A stretch of DNA of 64,000 nt. Origin: Paragordius varius. Lineage: Eukaryota; Nematomorpha. Below the pieces are notes generated by a model. The model did no database searches. It worked only from the letters and a program-made list of their open reading frames with translations, and was not told the origin of the DNA. Positions within the stretch are counted from its first letter, which is position 1. Each line of letters begins with the position of its first letter. Below are positions 1-12,095 of the stretch, one piece after another. The stretch is from positions 9,920,001-9,984,000 of the forward strand of contig OZ176053.1 in the NCBI GenBank assembly GCA_964247055.1, given 5' to 3'. The translations under genes and the position numbers were made by a program.

Positions 1-2
1 TG

Positions 3-338
3 ATTAATATGATGTGTGAGGTAACAAGAAAGGATAGAATTAAGAATAGATTTTTTCGTGGGAGCACAGATATTAAACCAATAGTGGAAAGAATGTCAAA
101 AAATAGGCTACGTTGGTTCGGGCACATTGAAAGGAGAGATTCTAATTATCTTGCAAAAATAATAGATAGTCATGTAATTGAGGATAAACGAGGACGTGGG
201 CGGCCTAAAACGAAATGGATAGATACAGTAAAAAGAGAGCTAGCAGAATACGAGCTTAATGCAAAGGACGCCATAGATAGAGTTCTATGGCGAGACAGGT
301 TGTATAACATGACCGCTCTCACGAATGAAAACATTTAA
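3..338 (+). mobile_element. LINE (non-LTR retrotransposon) 3' end, C-terminal piece of ORF2
   Basis: The open frame enters from the left edge and encodes the tail that follows the reverse transcriptase in many LINEs. It has a basic stretch RLRWFGHIERRD, then RGRGRPKTKWID, then a closing WRDRL motif that corresponds to the DRxxWR tail of LINE ORF2 proteins. The stop is followed at once by a short TAATAATAA run, the kind of simple-repeat tail that CR1/RTE/Jockey-like elements end with. Only about 110 residues are visible, so the clade is not assigned. The rest of ORF2 would lie left of the window. Confidence 0.8.
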
Positions 339-1179
339 TGTAATAATAATAATGCCCTAATATCCATTTACAAGATATTAGAGCTTTAATTTCCACAGGT
401 TAAAAACATTACATGTTTCATTTTCTAGATTTATGAAATTCAATATTTCTATGTTATTTACTGTATTTACCGCCAACGAAAGCATTTATTTATGGCTAGT
501 CGCCTTTTTTATAATCTAAATTTCATCTGTAAATACTCATCATGTATTTTTTGTAGGTTTGATATCATTAGAATTTCATAGTTTATATATTGTACTATTT
601 TATTAACCTACTTCTGATAATATACAACCGGGCCGATGATACATTGTGAGTAATTAAATATTGCTAGTATTAATTATTGCCAAATATATGCAGTAAAGAG
701 AATTATTATCGGTTAATAATAGTAAAAAGTGAAAAAAACTATAAGCCAATAATACTACCCTTTGTTGTATGTGCTATTTGATAAATAACTTTCTAGCAAT
801 GTATACGTACTCATACTCTAATAAATCTGTACCGCACATAAGAAATGCATTATAAATATATTTTTGCAAGATTATCACAAAAATACAATATGATCATTGA
901 CAGTGATGCCAATATAATTTTGGATATAACGCTTAATTCAAAACTGAGCATTTAAAATTAATAAAAATCGTTTGCTACTTATATCATATCATGGCAAATT
1001 CACCCGGTTTCGGCAATCTCGCATTAAACCATAAACAGCACAAAACCACGCCTTAACAACGCTAGTTGTGGGATAATTGTAAATTAACGAAATCTTTTGT
1101 GCGCATCGTGTTATAAGCAAAATAAATTTTTTGACAATATTTTTATATACAAGATAATTTATAATAACTATGGTTAAAA
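339..1179. other. Gap between LINE end and RPB7
   Basis: AT-rich DNA. Apart from the short TAA-rich LINE tail at its left edge I see no gene, RNA or recognisable repeat. It includes whatever 3' untranslated sequence RPB7 has. Confidence 0.5.
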
Positions 1180-2039
1180 TCAATTATTCACGTAACCCAA
1201 ATAATCATCCATTAAAGATCCAATGGCAAACTAAAATTTTAAATAGCAACATACTATATCGGATGTATCAATGCGGGTTCCAACAATTCGAACACGAATT
1301 TCATCTTGTTCCTTGATCATAATATCCTGAAAACATAATGTAGAATAAATAATACATATCAAAAATTATATTACGAATGTTAATACGGGGAGCTATATAA
1401 TGTTGCCCCTAAGATTAGCCAAATATTATAAACACTTTTGTGGCCTCTTATCCTAAAAACTATAAATAAAAAACCAATATATGAAAATCAAATAAACAAA
1501 GCTGAGGATTCGAAGAAATCATTATATACAGAATGTAATACTTACATCATCATTGGTCTTGTAACATGGTTGCAAGGAATTCGGATCGAATTCCATATCA
1601 GATGGAATGCTCTAAAAATTATTAAAAGTATACGTGTTTTGAAATAAAACATGTTAGGGGTCCGATTTCACAAAATATCCCAACCTTAAATGTTATATAA
1701 TAGTCATATACCTTATTTATTTGTGTGACGACACCGTCCAAAACTTCGCCCTTGAATGGCATAAACACAATTGCTTTATAATGAACATTGTATGTAACAT
1801 AACCGCGCCCAGATTTTATAATGCCCGAGCCAATGTTATCGATAGATGTAACAGCAATTATGAATCCATACCTAAAATAAATTGTAGAATTATACTGTCC
1901 TGAGCAAGTACCTTCCACTTCGTAAAATAATTTTTGTTTCACAGTGTTTAACAAGTTAGGACCAAAGTATCTCGGATGAAGTATAATCTCATGTTGCAGG
2001 GATAACTAAACTAAAATAATTTTTTACATGATAAAACAT
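1180..2039 (-). CDS. POLR2G: RNA polymerase II subunit RPB7 (complete, 7 exons)
   Basis: RPB7 forms the Rpb4/7 stalk of RNA polymerase II; it contacts nascent RNA and helps initiation. Exons in coding order are 2028-2039, 1896-2005, 1712-1871, 1634-1684, 1546-1611, 1255-1326 and 1180-1230. They join in phase to 522 nt (173 residues plus stop), against 172 in human. Recognisable blocks in order are [80 protein letters not shown] and [12 protein letters not shown]. This covers both the N-terminal RNP-like half and the C-terminal OB/S1 half. Introns are 22, 24, 27, 22, 219 and 24 nt, all GT...AG. The first exon holds only four codons. The 24-nt and 27-nt introns that are multiples of three would add residues if retained. 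The gene is head to head with mtSSB. Confidence 0.95.
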
Positions 2040-2101
2040 TTACAGCTTGTTGATACTCATTTAACCATTGTTCAACACTTATTTGTTGGGTTTTTAGTAC
2101 C
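2040..2101. promoter_or_regulatory. 62-bp spacer between divergent start codons of RPB7 and mtSSB
   Basis: The two ATGs face away from each other across only 62 bp, so both promoters and both 5' leaders must fit here or overlap the neighbouring gene. On the plus side TTTTTAG lies a few bases before the mtSSB ATG and looks like a splice acceptor. That would suit either a very short leader or spliced-leader trans-splicing. No TATA box is convincing. That it is a shared bidirectional promoter is inferred from position only. Confidence 0.45.
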
Positions 2102-2673
2102 ATGCTTTCACAATTTATTCGCTCTTTCCATACCACAAAGAATCTTTGCGAAAGATGTTTGTGTAATTTTTATTATAGCATTTAATTCAATTGTTTTACT
2201 TGGAAGATCGGGAAAAAATGTTGAAATACGAGGGTCGCCTGAAAAACCATTTGCAGTTTTTTCATTATGTACGCACTCAAAATTTAAAAATGGTGAAGGT
2301 TAAAATATTTTTAATATCAGGTCTTTGGGAACAAAAAGCAAATTGGCATAGAATTTACGCCTTTAAACCAATTTTAAAAGATTTGCTTGAAAAACATTAC
2401 CGTAAAGGGTATAGTTTAAATTTATGTAATTAGTATGCGAATGCATGTGCAGGGATATTTAAATTATAGAGATATCGTTGATTCAAATGGAAATACTGTC
2501 ACATTAACATCAATCGTTGCTGGTTTATTAATTTTTTATTGCTAGATGACATAATTTTACTAAGTGATGCCAAGCAACTTTCTGAAAAAACGGATACCGA
2601 AGTTTCCGATAAACTAGATTCTCAGTCTGAATCGATTAATGATATCGATGAAAGGCAACAACAGAAATTGTGA
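2102..2673 (+). CDS. SSBP1: Mitochondrial single-stranded DNA-binding protein (complete, 5 exons)
   Basis: This protein coats single-stranded mtDNA during replication and works with the mitochondrial helicase and polymerase gamma. Exons are 2102-2156, 2179-2298, 2321-2408, 2434-2522 and 2546-2673, joining in phase to 480 nt (159 residues). Introns are 22, 22, 25 and 23 nt. The N-terminus MLSQFIRSFHTTKN is basic and hydroxylated, as in a mitochondrial presequence. Then follow the OB-fold blocks ERSFNSIVLLGRSGKNVE, FAVFSLCTHS, WHRIYAFKP (the SSB WHR motif) and VADDIILLSD (beta-5). After the OB fold there is an acidic/polar tail of about 35 residues, longer than the short human tail. The start is the first ATG that gives the presequence and keeps phase. 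Without removing the four tiny introns no single frame covers the protein. Confidence 0.93.
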
Positions 2674-4539
2674 TATACTTGCAGTTTATAAATGTATCAT
2701 ATCTTTTGAATTTGCCATATGTATCGTGGTGTAATTTTTGTCGTGATTTTGGAAATATTATATAGCCAATTATAGCGCTTAAGTATTTATTTGAGTCCAT
2801 AAGTTAAAATCATTTCTTAGAATATTAGTCGTCCCAACCTGTTTCAGCGATTTTTGTAACAAATGTGATAGGAATGGAAACAGTGTTAATTTATAGTTTA
2901 TGCGTATAAATATCAAAAGACCCAATATTATGGTTAACTCAGGAATGAAAACTTGGAGTTTTTTAATAACTTAGTAAAATTTTGGCGATTCTTTTAATAC
3001 AATCAGTAATTAATATTATTTTAAAATTACATTAGCAAAGAAGCCTAAATTAGAATGCTTCTCACCCTCGCCTTTAAAAAAGGCAAAATTGTGTGTTGGA
3101 GGAATTTGTGCGAAAGTGTGTGGCTAATTATTTTTTATACAGTTTCTTTGGTCTGCAGTAACATTTTTCATAATCTATTGGCAGTCTCAAGCTTGACTGA
3201 TTTACCAATATCAACAATAATTTTGCCGGAAGTGATTGTTAACTCAGCCTTACTAAAATAAGTTGGATACTAAATTATTTGTAAAATACTTAAATTATAT
3301 CTTTAATTGATTATAAATTTATAATTTTTTATACATAACCATTTTGTTAATTAAAGTGAAAAGTAGATGTTTTACTAATCCTTTAAAATGATTTAAACTT
3401 TTGTTTGATAATTTGTTTTGAAAAAAGAGTACTACTTTAACTTTTATCGCATTGAAAACTTAGCATCATTGCTTTTACTGTGGCACAATGGGATTTTTAT
3501 AAAATATTTCATAGATTGTTTTAACGTTTTTCGGTTTTTGTCCCTTCTCACTTTGATATGTGTAAACATTTTTTACTTATCAATGTAAAACAGATTAAAA
3601 ATATTTTGTTTGATTGATAAATATTAAAATTTGGTTTTCACCAAGGAACTTTGAAAAATTAATTAAACAAAGTTTGACATCCAAAACAAACATATAAAAA
3701 CCATGACAGCTAAATTAATAACTTTTAATAAAAATTACAAAAATATTTTTTCCATGGATTTTTTATTTATTTTATACATTTTTGAATGATTTAGTTATAT
3801 AATGGTGTATGATGGATTTTTTTATATTTTTATCCTTAAAATACAAGTCGAATGAGTTTTACTTCGGAATTTACAGAGTTAAAAATATATTTTCTCTGCT
3901 TGGTTTGAAAAATATTATTATAATTAAGCAATTAAAAAAAATGGGCCGTAAGCTTAGTATTTTTTTTACAATTTTTTAATTTCACTTTTTTGGCATACGG
4001 TAAAAAGGTTATAGATTGCATTTTCAAATTTAACCTAAAAACAACAAAGATAATTTTAATTTGGATATTTTTTACAGTAGGTCAACCACTTCAAGTTAAT
4101 AAAATGCTATTTTAAACAAAATTTACCTAAATCTTAGTTTTTTAAAATTGTACAGTAGTATAGGTGGATAATATATAAAATTAATTTAAAACTGTAAATG
4201 CATTTTTCTATTTTTATACGCTTTAAAGAGGAATTTTACGGTTAACTACTAATTGATATAGTTAAATATTATGTTGTTAAATAAAGGCCCGCGTAAAAGA
4301 TTAACAAACATGAATTGTAGGTACAAACTAACCCCTAATATAGTGAAATAGCTAAATAGCACATATTATTTTTGACCATTCCTAAATGTCTGCATGAAAA
4401 GGGTTTGGTTTGTTTTAAGAAACGGGATTATTTTATCAATATGATTATTCAAATTTAAACCTATACAACTATTTTTTCCATCAAACCTTTACAAAACTAG
4501 GTGGCCCTGTCACGCTTGGCTGTGACATAGTCTCACTGA
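2674..4539. other. Intergenic; one possible orphan exon
   Basis: Mostly featureless AT-rich DNA. At about 3046-3228 a stretch starting after an ATTAG acceptor reads as a lysine-rich segment (KKPKLECFSPSPLKKAKL). It is followed, across a possible 27-nt GT...AG intron, by a hydrophobic run (FLWSAVTFFIIYW) that could be a membrane tail. I do not recognise it and found no matching upstream exons, so it is only a possible gene fragment. Confidence 0.2.
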
Positions 4540-7500
4540 TAATCTATATATTTATAAAAATGGAAAATGCTGGCTTTGTGATCTGGTACAGGAAAACCGG
4601 TAGACCCAATCAAATCCAAATATCGAAAAAATATAATCATTAATAAATGTCCCGACAATAGCTTCGCCCTTTTTTTGAAATAGGCCCCCAGTTCGGGCCC
4701 ACCCCGTATGAAAAACGGGTTTTTTTTGAAAACAGAAGTCCACAAAATCGTGTTTTTGAGACAATTTTCCGGAGAACGTGTTGGACCATTCAATTTTAAA
4801 TATGATTTTTATTTAGTTATTTTCGATTGCGCTGAACATAGCCGAGCCACTTTTTTGATTTAGGCCCTCTTTTTACCCGCTCCCCCCGTAAAATGCCACC
4901 TTTTTCAAAAAACAAAGTCCACAAAAATAATTTTTTAAATCGATTTTTCGCCCTAGGTATGAGACCGTAAAAATTCAATATGGATTCCACGTATTCCCTG
5001 TTAAAAAGCAAAAATTTTAGTCCACCGTTTATTTAATGATAGCTGCTGGGTAAGGAACTACCCGCTAAAAACTGATTTTTCATATAACTTTGTGATCTGT
5101 TTCCGGAAAACCGGTGAAGCCATTCAAATCCAAACATCGAAAAAATTTAATCATTAATGAATGCCCCGACAATAGCTTCGCCCTTTTTTGGAATTAGGTC
5201 CCCAGTTTGGGCCCACCCCGTGTGAAAAATGGGTTAAGTCAATTTTTTGGAGAACGTGTTGGACCATTCAATTTTAAATATGATTTTTATTTAGTTATTT
5301 TCGATTGCGCTGAACATAGCCGAGCCACTTTTTTGATTTAGGCCCTCTTTTTACCCGCTCCCCCCGTAAAATGCCACCTTTTTCAAAAAACAAAGTCCAC
5401 AAAAATAATTTTTTAAATCGATTTTTCGCCCTAGGTATGAGACCGTAAAAATTCAATATGGATTCCACGTATTCCCTGTTAAAAAGCAAAAATTTTAGTC
5501 CACCGTTTATTTAATGATAGCTGCTGGGTAAGGAACTACCCGCTAAAAACTGATTTTTCATATAACTTTGTGATCTGTTTCCGGAAAACCGGTGAAGCCA
5601 TTCAAATCCAAACATCGAAAAAATTTAATCATTAATGAATGCCCCGACAATAGCTTCGCCCTTTTTTGGAATTAGGTCCCCAGTTTGGGCCCACCCCGTG
5701 TGAAAAATGGGTTAAGTCAATTTTTTGGAGAACGTGTTGGACCATTCAATTTTAAATATGATTTTTATTTAGTTATTTTCGATTGCGCTGAACATAGCCG
5801 AGCCACTTTTTTGATTTAGGCACTCTTTTTACCCGCTACCCCCGTAAAATGCCATTTTTTTCAAAAAAAAACAAAGTCCACAAAAATAATTTTTTAAATC
5901 GATTTTTCGCCCTAGGTATGAGACTCTAAAAATTCGAGAAGGTTTTTTCGTATTGCCTGTTAAAAGGCAAAAATTTTAGTCAAGCGTTTCTTTGATGATA
6001 ACTGCTGAGTAAGGAGTATCTATCATATGTATAGCATGTTAAAAGATATATGGATATTAATACATTATTTATCCTCATCTATATATTTATAAAAATGGAA
6101 AATGCTGGCTTTGTGATCTGGTACAGGAAAACCGGTAGACCCAATCAAATCCAAATATCGAAAAAATATAATCATTAATAAATGTCCCGACAATAGCTTC
6201 GCCCTTTTTTTGAAATAGGCCCCCAGTTCGGGCCCACCCCGTATGAAAAACGGGTTTTTTTTGAAAACAGAAGTCCACAAAATCGTGTTTTTGAGACAAT
6301 TTTCCGGAGAACGTGTTGGACCATTCAATTTTAAATATGATTTTTATTTAGTTATTTTCGATTGCGCTGAACATAGCCGAGCCACTTTTTTGATTTAGGC
6401 CCTCTTTTTACCCGCTCCCCCCGTAAAATGCCACCTTTTTCAAAAAACAAAGTCCACAAAAATAATTTTTTAAATCGATTTTTCGCCCTAGGTATGAGAC
6501 CGTAAAAATTCAATATGGATTCCACGTATTCCCTGTTAAAAAGCAAAAATTTTAGTCCACCGTTTATTTAATGATAGCTGCTGGGTAAGGAACTACCCGC
6601 TAAAAACTGATTTTTCATATAACTTTGTGATCTGTTTCCGGAAAACCGGTGAAGCCATTCAAATCCAAACATCGAAAAAATTTAATCATTAATGAATGCC
6701 CCGACAATAGCTTCGCCCTTTTTTGGAATTAGGTCCCCAGTTTGGGCCCACCCCGTGTGAAAAATGGGTTAAGTCAATTTTTTGGAGAACGTGTTGGACC
6801 ATTCAATTTTAAATATGATTTTTATTTAGTTATTTTCGATTGCGCTGAACATAGCCGAGCCACTTTTTTGATTTAGGCACTCTTTTTACCCGCTACCCCC
6901 GTAAAATGCCATTTTTTTCAAAAAAAAACAAAGTCCACAAAAATAATTTTTTAAATCGATTTTTCGCCCTAGGTATGAGACTCTAAAAATTCGAGAAGGT
7001 TTTTTCGTATTGCCTGTTAAAAGGCAAAAATTTTAGTCAAGCGTTTCTTTGATGATAACTGCTGAGTAAGGAGTATCTATCATATGTATAGCATGTTAAA
7101 AGATATATGGATATTAATACATTATTTATCCTCATCTATATATTTATAAAAATGGAAAATGCTGGCTTTGTGATCTGGTACAGGAAAACCGGTAGACCCA
7201 ATCAAATCCAAATATCGAAAAAATATAATCATTAATAAATGTCCCGACAATAGCTTCGCCCTTTTTTTGAAATAGGCCCCCAGTTCGGGCCCACCCCGTA
7301 TGAAAAACGGGTTTTTTTTGAAAACAGAAGTCCACAAAATCGTGTTTTTGAGACAATTTTCCGGAGAACGTGTTGGACCATTCAATTTTAAATATGATTT
7401 TTATTTAGTTATTTTCGATTGCGCTGAACATAGCCGAGCCACTTTTTTGATTTAGGCCCTCTTTTTACCCGCTCCCCCCGTAAAATGCCACCTTTTTCAA

Positions 7501-9693
7501 AAAACAAAGTCCACAAAAATAATTTTTTAAATCGATTTTTCGCCCTAGGTATGAGACCGTAAAAATTCAATATGGATTCCACGTATTCCCTGTTAAAAAG
7601 CAAAAATTTTAGTCCACCGTTTATTTAATGATAGCTGCTGGGTAAGGAACTACCCGCTAAAAACTGATTTTTCATATAACTTTGTGATCTGTTTCCGGAA
7701 AACCGGTGAAGCCATTCAAATCCAAACATCGAAAAAATTTAATCATTAATGAATGCCCCGACAATAGCATCGCCCTTTTTTGGAATTAGGTCCCCAGTTT
7801 GGGCCCACCCCGTGTGAAAAATGGGTTAAGTCAATTTTTTGGAGAACGTGTTGGACCATTCAATTTTAAATATGATTTTTATTTAGTTATTTTCGATTGC
7901 GCTGAACATAGCCGAGCCACTTTTTTGATTTAGGCACTCTTTTTACCCGCTACCCCCGTAAAATGCCATTTTTTTCAAAAAAAAACAAAGTCCACAAAAA
8001 TAATTTTTTAAATCGATTTTTCGCCCTAGGTATGAGACTCTAAAAATTCGAGAAGGTTTTTTCGTATTGCCTGTTAAAAGGCAAAAATTTTAGTCAAGCG
8101 TTTCTTTGATGATAACTGCTGAGTAAGGAGTATCTATCATATGTATAGCATGTTAAAAGATATATGGATATTAATACATTATTTATCCTCATCTATATAT
8201 TTATAAAAATGGAAAATGCTGGCTTTGTGATCTGGTACAGGAAAACCGGTAGACCCAATCAAATCCAAATATCGAAAAAATATAATCATTAATAAATGTC
8301 CCGACAATAGCTTCGCCCTTTTTTTGAAATAGGCCCCCAGTTCGGGCCCACCCCGTATGAAAAACGGGTTTTTTTTGAAAACAGAAGTCCACAAAATCGT
8401 GTTTTTGAGACAATTTTCCGGAGAACGTGTTGGACCATTCAATTTTAAATATGATTTTTATTTAGTTATTTTCGATTGCGCTGAACATAGCCGAGCCACT
8501 TTTTTGATTTAGGCCCTCTTTTTACCCGCTCCCCCCGTAAAATGCCACCTTTTTCAAAAAACAAAGTCCACAAAAATAATTTTTTAAATCGATTTTTCGC
8601 CCTAGGTATGAGACCGTAAAAATTCAATATGGATTCCACGTATTCCCTGTTAGAAAGCAAAAATTTTAGTCCACCGTTTATTTAATGATAGCTGCTGGGT
8701 AAGGAACTACCCGCTAAAAACTGATTTTTCATATAACTTTGTGATCTGTTTCCGGAAAACCGGTGAAGCCATTCAAATCCAAACATCGAAAAAATTTAAT
8801 CATTAATGAATGCCCCGACAATAGCTTCGCCCTTTTTTGGAATTAGGTCCCCAGTTTGGGCCCACCCCGTGTGAAAAATGGGTTAAGTCAATTTTTTGGA
8901 GAACGTGTTGGACCATTCAATTTTAAATATGATTTTTATTTAGTTATTTTCGATTGCGCTGAACATAGCCGAGCCACTTTTTTGATTTAGGCCCTCTTTT
9001 TACCCGCTACCCCCGTAAAATGCCATTTTTTTCAAAAAAAATATTTATAAAAATGGAAAATGCTGGCTTTGTGATCTGGTACAGGAAAACCGGTAGACCC
9101 AATCAAATCCAAATATCGAAAAAATATAATCATTAATAAATGTCCCGACAATAGCTTCGCCCTTTTTTTGAAATAGGCCCCCAGTTCGGGCCCACCCCGT
9201 ATGAAAAACGGGTTTTTTTTGAAAACAGAAGTCCACAAAATCGTGTTTTTGAGACAATTTTCCGGAGAACGTGTTGGACCATTCAATTTTAAATATGATT
9301 TTTATTTAGTTATTTTCGATTGCGCTGAACATAGCCGAGCCACTTTTTTGATTTAGGCCCTCTTTTTACCCGCTCCCCCCGTAAAATGCCACCTTTTTCA
9401 AAAAACAAAGTCCACAAAAATAATTTTTTAAATCGATTTTTCGCCCTAGGTATGAGACCGTAAAAATTCAATATGGATTCCACGTATTCCCTGTTAAAAA
9501 GCAAAAATTTTAGTCCACCGTTTATTTAATGATAGCTGCTGAGTAAGGAGTATCTATCATATGTATAGCATGTTAAAAGATATATGGATATTAAAACATT
9601 ATTTATCCTCATCTATATATTTATAAAAATGGAAAATGCTGGCTTTGTGATCTACAGGAAAAACGTTATACCCATTCAAATCCAAACTTCGAA
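4540..9693 (-). repeat. Left tandem array, 1,057-bp higher-order unit
   Basis: Markers inside the array (for example the TCATCTATATATTTATAAAA block near 6071, 7128 and 8185) recur at exactly 1,057 bp. Each unit is built of two related half-units of about 480-580 bp, one beginning TTTGTGATCTGGTACAGG and one TTTGTGATCTGTTTCCGG. The first unit carries an extra 478-bp half-unit, so its period is 1,535 bp. The last complete step is shortened (about 844-853 bp). Units look almost identical base for base, which means recent amplification or gene conversion. Short frames repeat in each unit on the minus strand but are by-products of the repeat. Confidence 0.9.
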
Positions 9694-9755
9694 CCCCCCC
9701 CCCCCCCCCCCCCCAGAAGTCCGAAGGACTTCCTCGGGCTGCGTAGCAGCACGAG
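9694..9755. repeat. Poly-C run followed by two tandem hairpins (copy 1)
   Basis: Twenty-one consecutive C at 9694-9714, then a perfect 7-bp stem with GAA loop (GAAGTCC GAA GGACTTC, 9716-9732), directly followed by a second stem-loop at 9733-9755 (CTCG.GCTGC, loop GTA, GCAGC.CGAG). This is the most GC-rich spot in an AT-rich window and interrupts a foldback-array unit. Confidence 0.85.
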
Positions 9756-9801
9756 ATTCACGCTAGTTATTTAATAATTTGCATAGAGGTAGGTAATGGA
9801 G

Positions 9802-10107
9802 TGTTAAAAGGGTTATCATCATACGCAAATTATCCTTCTCTTTTTTAGTGCATAATACACTTTGGTCTTTGTTACGTTAAAAATATATATTACCTTGGTT
9901 GTGAATGCAAATTATTTTATTTATACTTATTATCTTTAACAACGTTTAAACCATACAACTTTATCCTTGTGAATGCAATAACCAAATTTCCTAATGTATA
10001 TAAGGAATCATTGTATCACACAGAACACATTATATTATATTATTCAGTTTTGATGTTATACTAAATAAATAAATATATCCTTTATAATTTATATTAACTA
10101 TTTGTCA
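9802..10107 (+). repeat. LTR of the partial gypsy copy
   Basis: 306 bp, begins TGTTAAAAGG and ends TTTGTCA, the canonical TG...CA ends. Confidence 0.9.
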
Positions 10108-11396
10108 ACTGGCGCGGCTATTCGAGGCTATGGAAAAAATTAATTTATCATGTTTTAATCCAAATGTTGAGTTTACAAATTATATTACATATATTAAACG
10201 CAATTTGGAGGTCAAGAATGTCGCAGCCACCGATGAAAATATGAAAGCATGTTTGTTGCCTTTCGGAGGAATCGAAAATATTAATAAAATTGAAAATTAT
10301 TTCTATCCACAAGCAATAGACGACATACCATTCCCAGATCTATTAAACGCCGGTATAAAAATCTTCTCCCCCTCAAGGAATATTTTTTCGTCGCGTTTTG
10401 ATTTAATTAAAATGAAGAGGGGGAGAATGGAAACGTTCACAGAATTCCTGTTAAGAGTTAAACAAATGGCCATCCACTGCCGGTTCTCGTCAAACATTGA
10501 CGAGCACATCATAGATGTATTCATCGCCGGGTTAGACGAGCAAGCCGTGGAAATGGAACTATTCACACGGTTCCCAGAAGCTTTAGAAAACGGGGCTCCC
10601 GTTTCTCTAAATACGGTGGTAAATATTGCCTTATCACATGAGAAGGCACGAGATGGACTAACGAATACAGAAGTGCTGTCCATCAATATTGATAATGATA
10701 ATAAAAGTAACAATAATAAGAACCACAGTAGTAATGGTGAAATAAACGAAATAGCCACACTTCACCAATCAAAGAGCAGCCATAGTAATAATAACCGACG
10801 AACCTGCACAAAATGTGGGACGACTCATACGTTGGGACATTGCCCTGCCTATGGGAAAGAATGTTATAGATGCCATCGTTCAAACCACTTTGCTCGATGT
10901 TGTAAGGTAGTGTTTAAAGCATATTCCCTTTTTAATAAGACAATAAAACCCCAAATTGTTCCTAAAATAAATAATATTCCTATTGAAATGATTTTTGATA
11001 CGGGTGCCGATATTTCAATCATAAATTATAAAAACTGGTGCCGTCTCGGCAAGCCAGCACTAGATTTTGATAACAATAATATTTTCATACATGCATACAA
11101 TAATAATCGTATAAAAACATTAGGTAAATGCAAATTACAGGTTGAATTAGATAAAAGAACGCACATTCTAGAGTGCTTTATTATAAACAACAACTTACCA
11201 TCAATATTTGGAATGGACTGGATAAAACAATTTAATTTAAAATTACCCAATCATGTAATAATAAATAACTTATCTTCATATGATATATATAACAAATTTA
11301 GCAAGTTATTTTCTGAGGGCCTTGGTTGCTGGAAGGGCGACCCGATTAAAGTGTTTTTAAGTAATAATAATTGTGGTAGAATTTTTCCAAGAAGAA
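9802..11396 (+). mobile_element. Ty3/mdg4 (gypsy) element, duplicated 5' portion
   Basis: Contains a 306-bp LTR (9802-10107), the primer-binding region beginning TGGCGCGGCTATTCGA, and the gag and protease part of the coding region from the ATG at 10130. It is a fossil fragment with no 3' half and no second LTR, created by the 1,988-bp duplication. It joins a foldback-array unit at about 11396. Confidence 0.9.
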
Positions 11397-11684
11397 CAAA
11401 GTCCACAAAAATAATTTTTTAAATCGATTTTTCGCCCTAGGTATGAGACCGTAAAAATTCAATAAAGATTCCACGTATTCCCTGTTAAAAGGCAAAAATT
11501 TTAGTCAAGCGTTTCTTTAATGATAGATGCTGAGTAAGGAGTATCTATCATATGTATAGCATGTTAAAAGATATATGGATATTAAAACATTATTTATCCT
11601 CATCTATATATTTATAAAAATGGAAAATGCTGGCTTTGTGATCTACAGGAAAAACGTTATACCCATTCAAATCCAAACTTCGAA
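11397..11684 (-). repeat. Foldback-array remnant inside the duplication
   Basis: Tail of a 1,057-bp-family unit (motif CGCCCTAGGTATGAGAC, then CTATATATTTATAAAAATGG), the second copy of 9409-9693. Confidence 0.85.
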
Positions 11685-11743
11685 CCCCCCCCCCCCCCCC
11701 CCAGAAGTCCGAAGGACTTCCTCGGGCTGCGTAGCAGCACGAG
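11685..11743. repeat. Poly-C run followed by two tandem hairpins (copy 2)
   Basis: Same structure as at 9694-9755 but with 18 C rather than 21 (11685-11702), then hairpins at 11704-11720 and 11721-11743. The stems are unchanged while the C-run length differs. Confidence 0.85.
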
Positions 11744-11789
11744 ATTCACGCTAGTTATTTAATAATTTGCATAGAGGTAGGTAATGGAG

Positions 11790-12095
11790 TGTTAAAAGGG
11801 TTATCATCATACGCAAATTATCCTTCTCTTTTTTAGTGCATAATACACTTTGGTCTTTGTTACGTTAAAAATATATATTACCTTGGTTGTGAATGCAAAT
11901 TATTTTATTTATACTTATTATCTTTAACAACGTTTAAACCATACAACTTTATCCTTGTGAATGCAATAACCAAATTTCCTAATGTATATAAGGAATCATT
12001 GTATCACACAGAACACATTATATTATATTATTCAGTTTTGATGTTATACTAAATAAATAAATATATCCTTTATAATTTATATTAACTATTTGTCA
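11790..12095 (+). repeat. 5' LTR of the gypsy element
   Basis: 306 bp with TG...CA ends; preceded by the target duplication TGGAG. Confidence 0.93.

Noticed and set aside
1721-1903. Plus-strand frame of 60 codons
   Set aside because: Antisense to RPB7 exon 3; the minus strand gives the recognised protein.
4533-9504. Repeated minus-strand frames of 64, 70 and 84-87 codons in every array unit (for example 4817-5011, 6065-6328)
   Set aside because: They recur because the DNA repeats; they overlap each other in different frames and resemble no protein. Conservation is explained by array homogenisation.
10303-10758. 151-codon minus-strand frame opposite gag, repeated at 12291-12746
   Set aside because: Antisense shadow of the gag frame in both copies of the LTR element.
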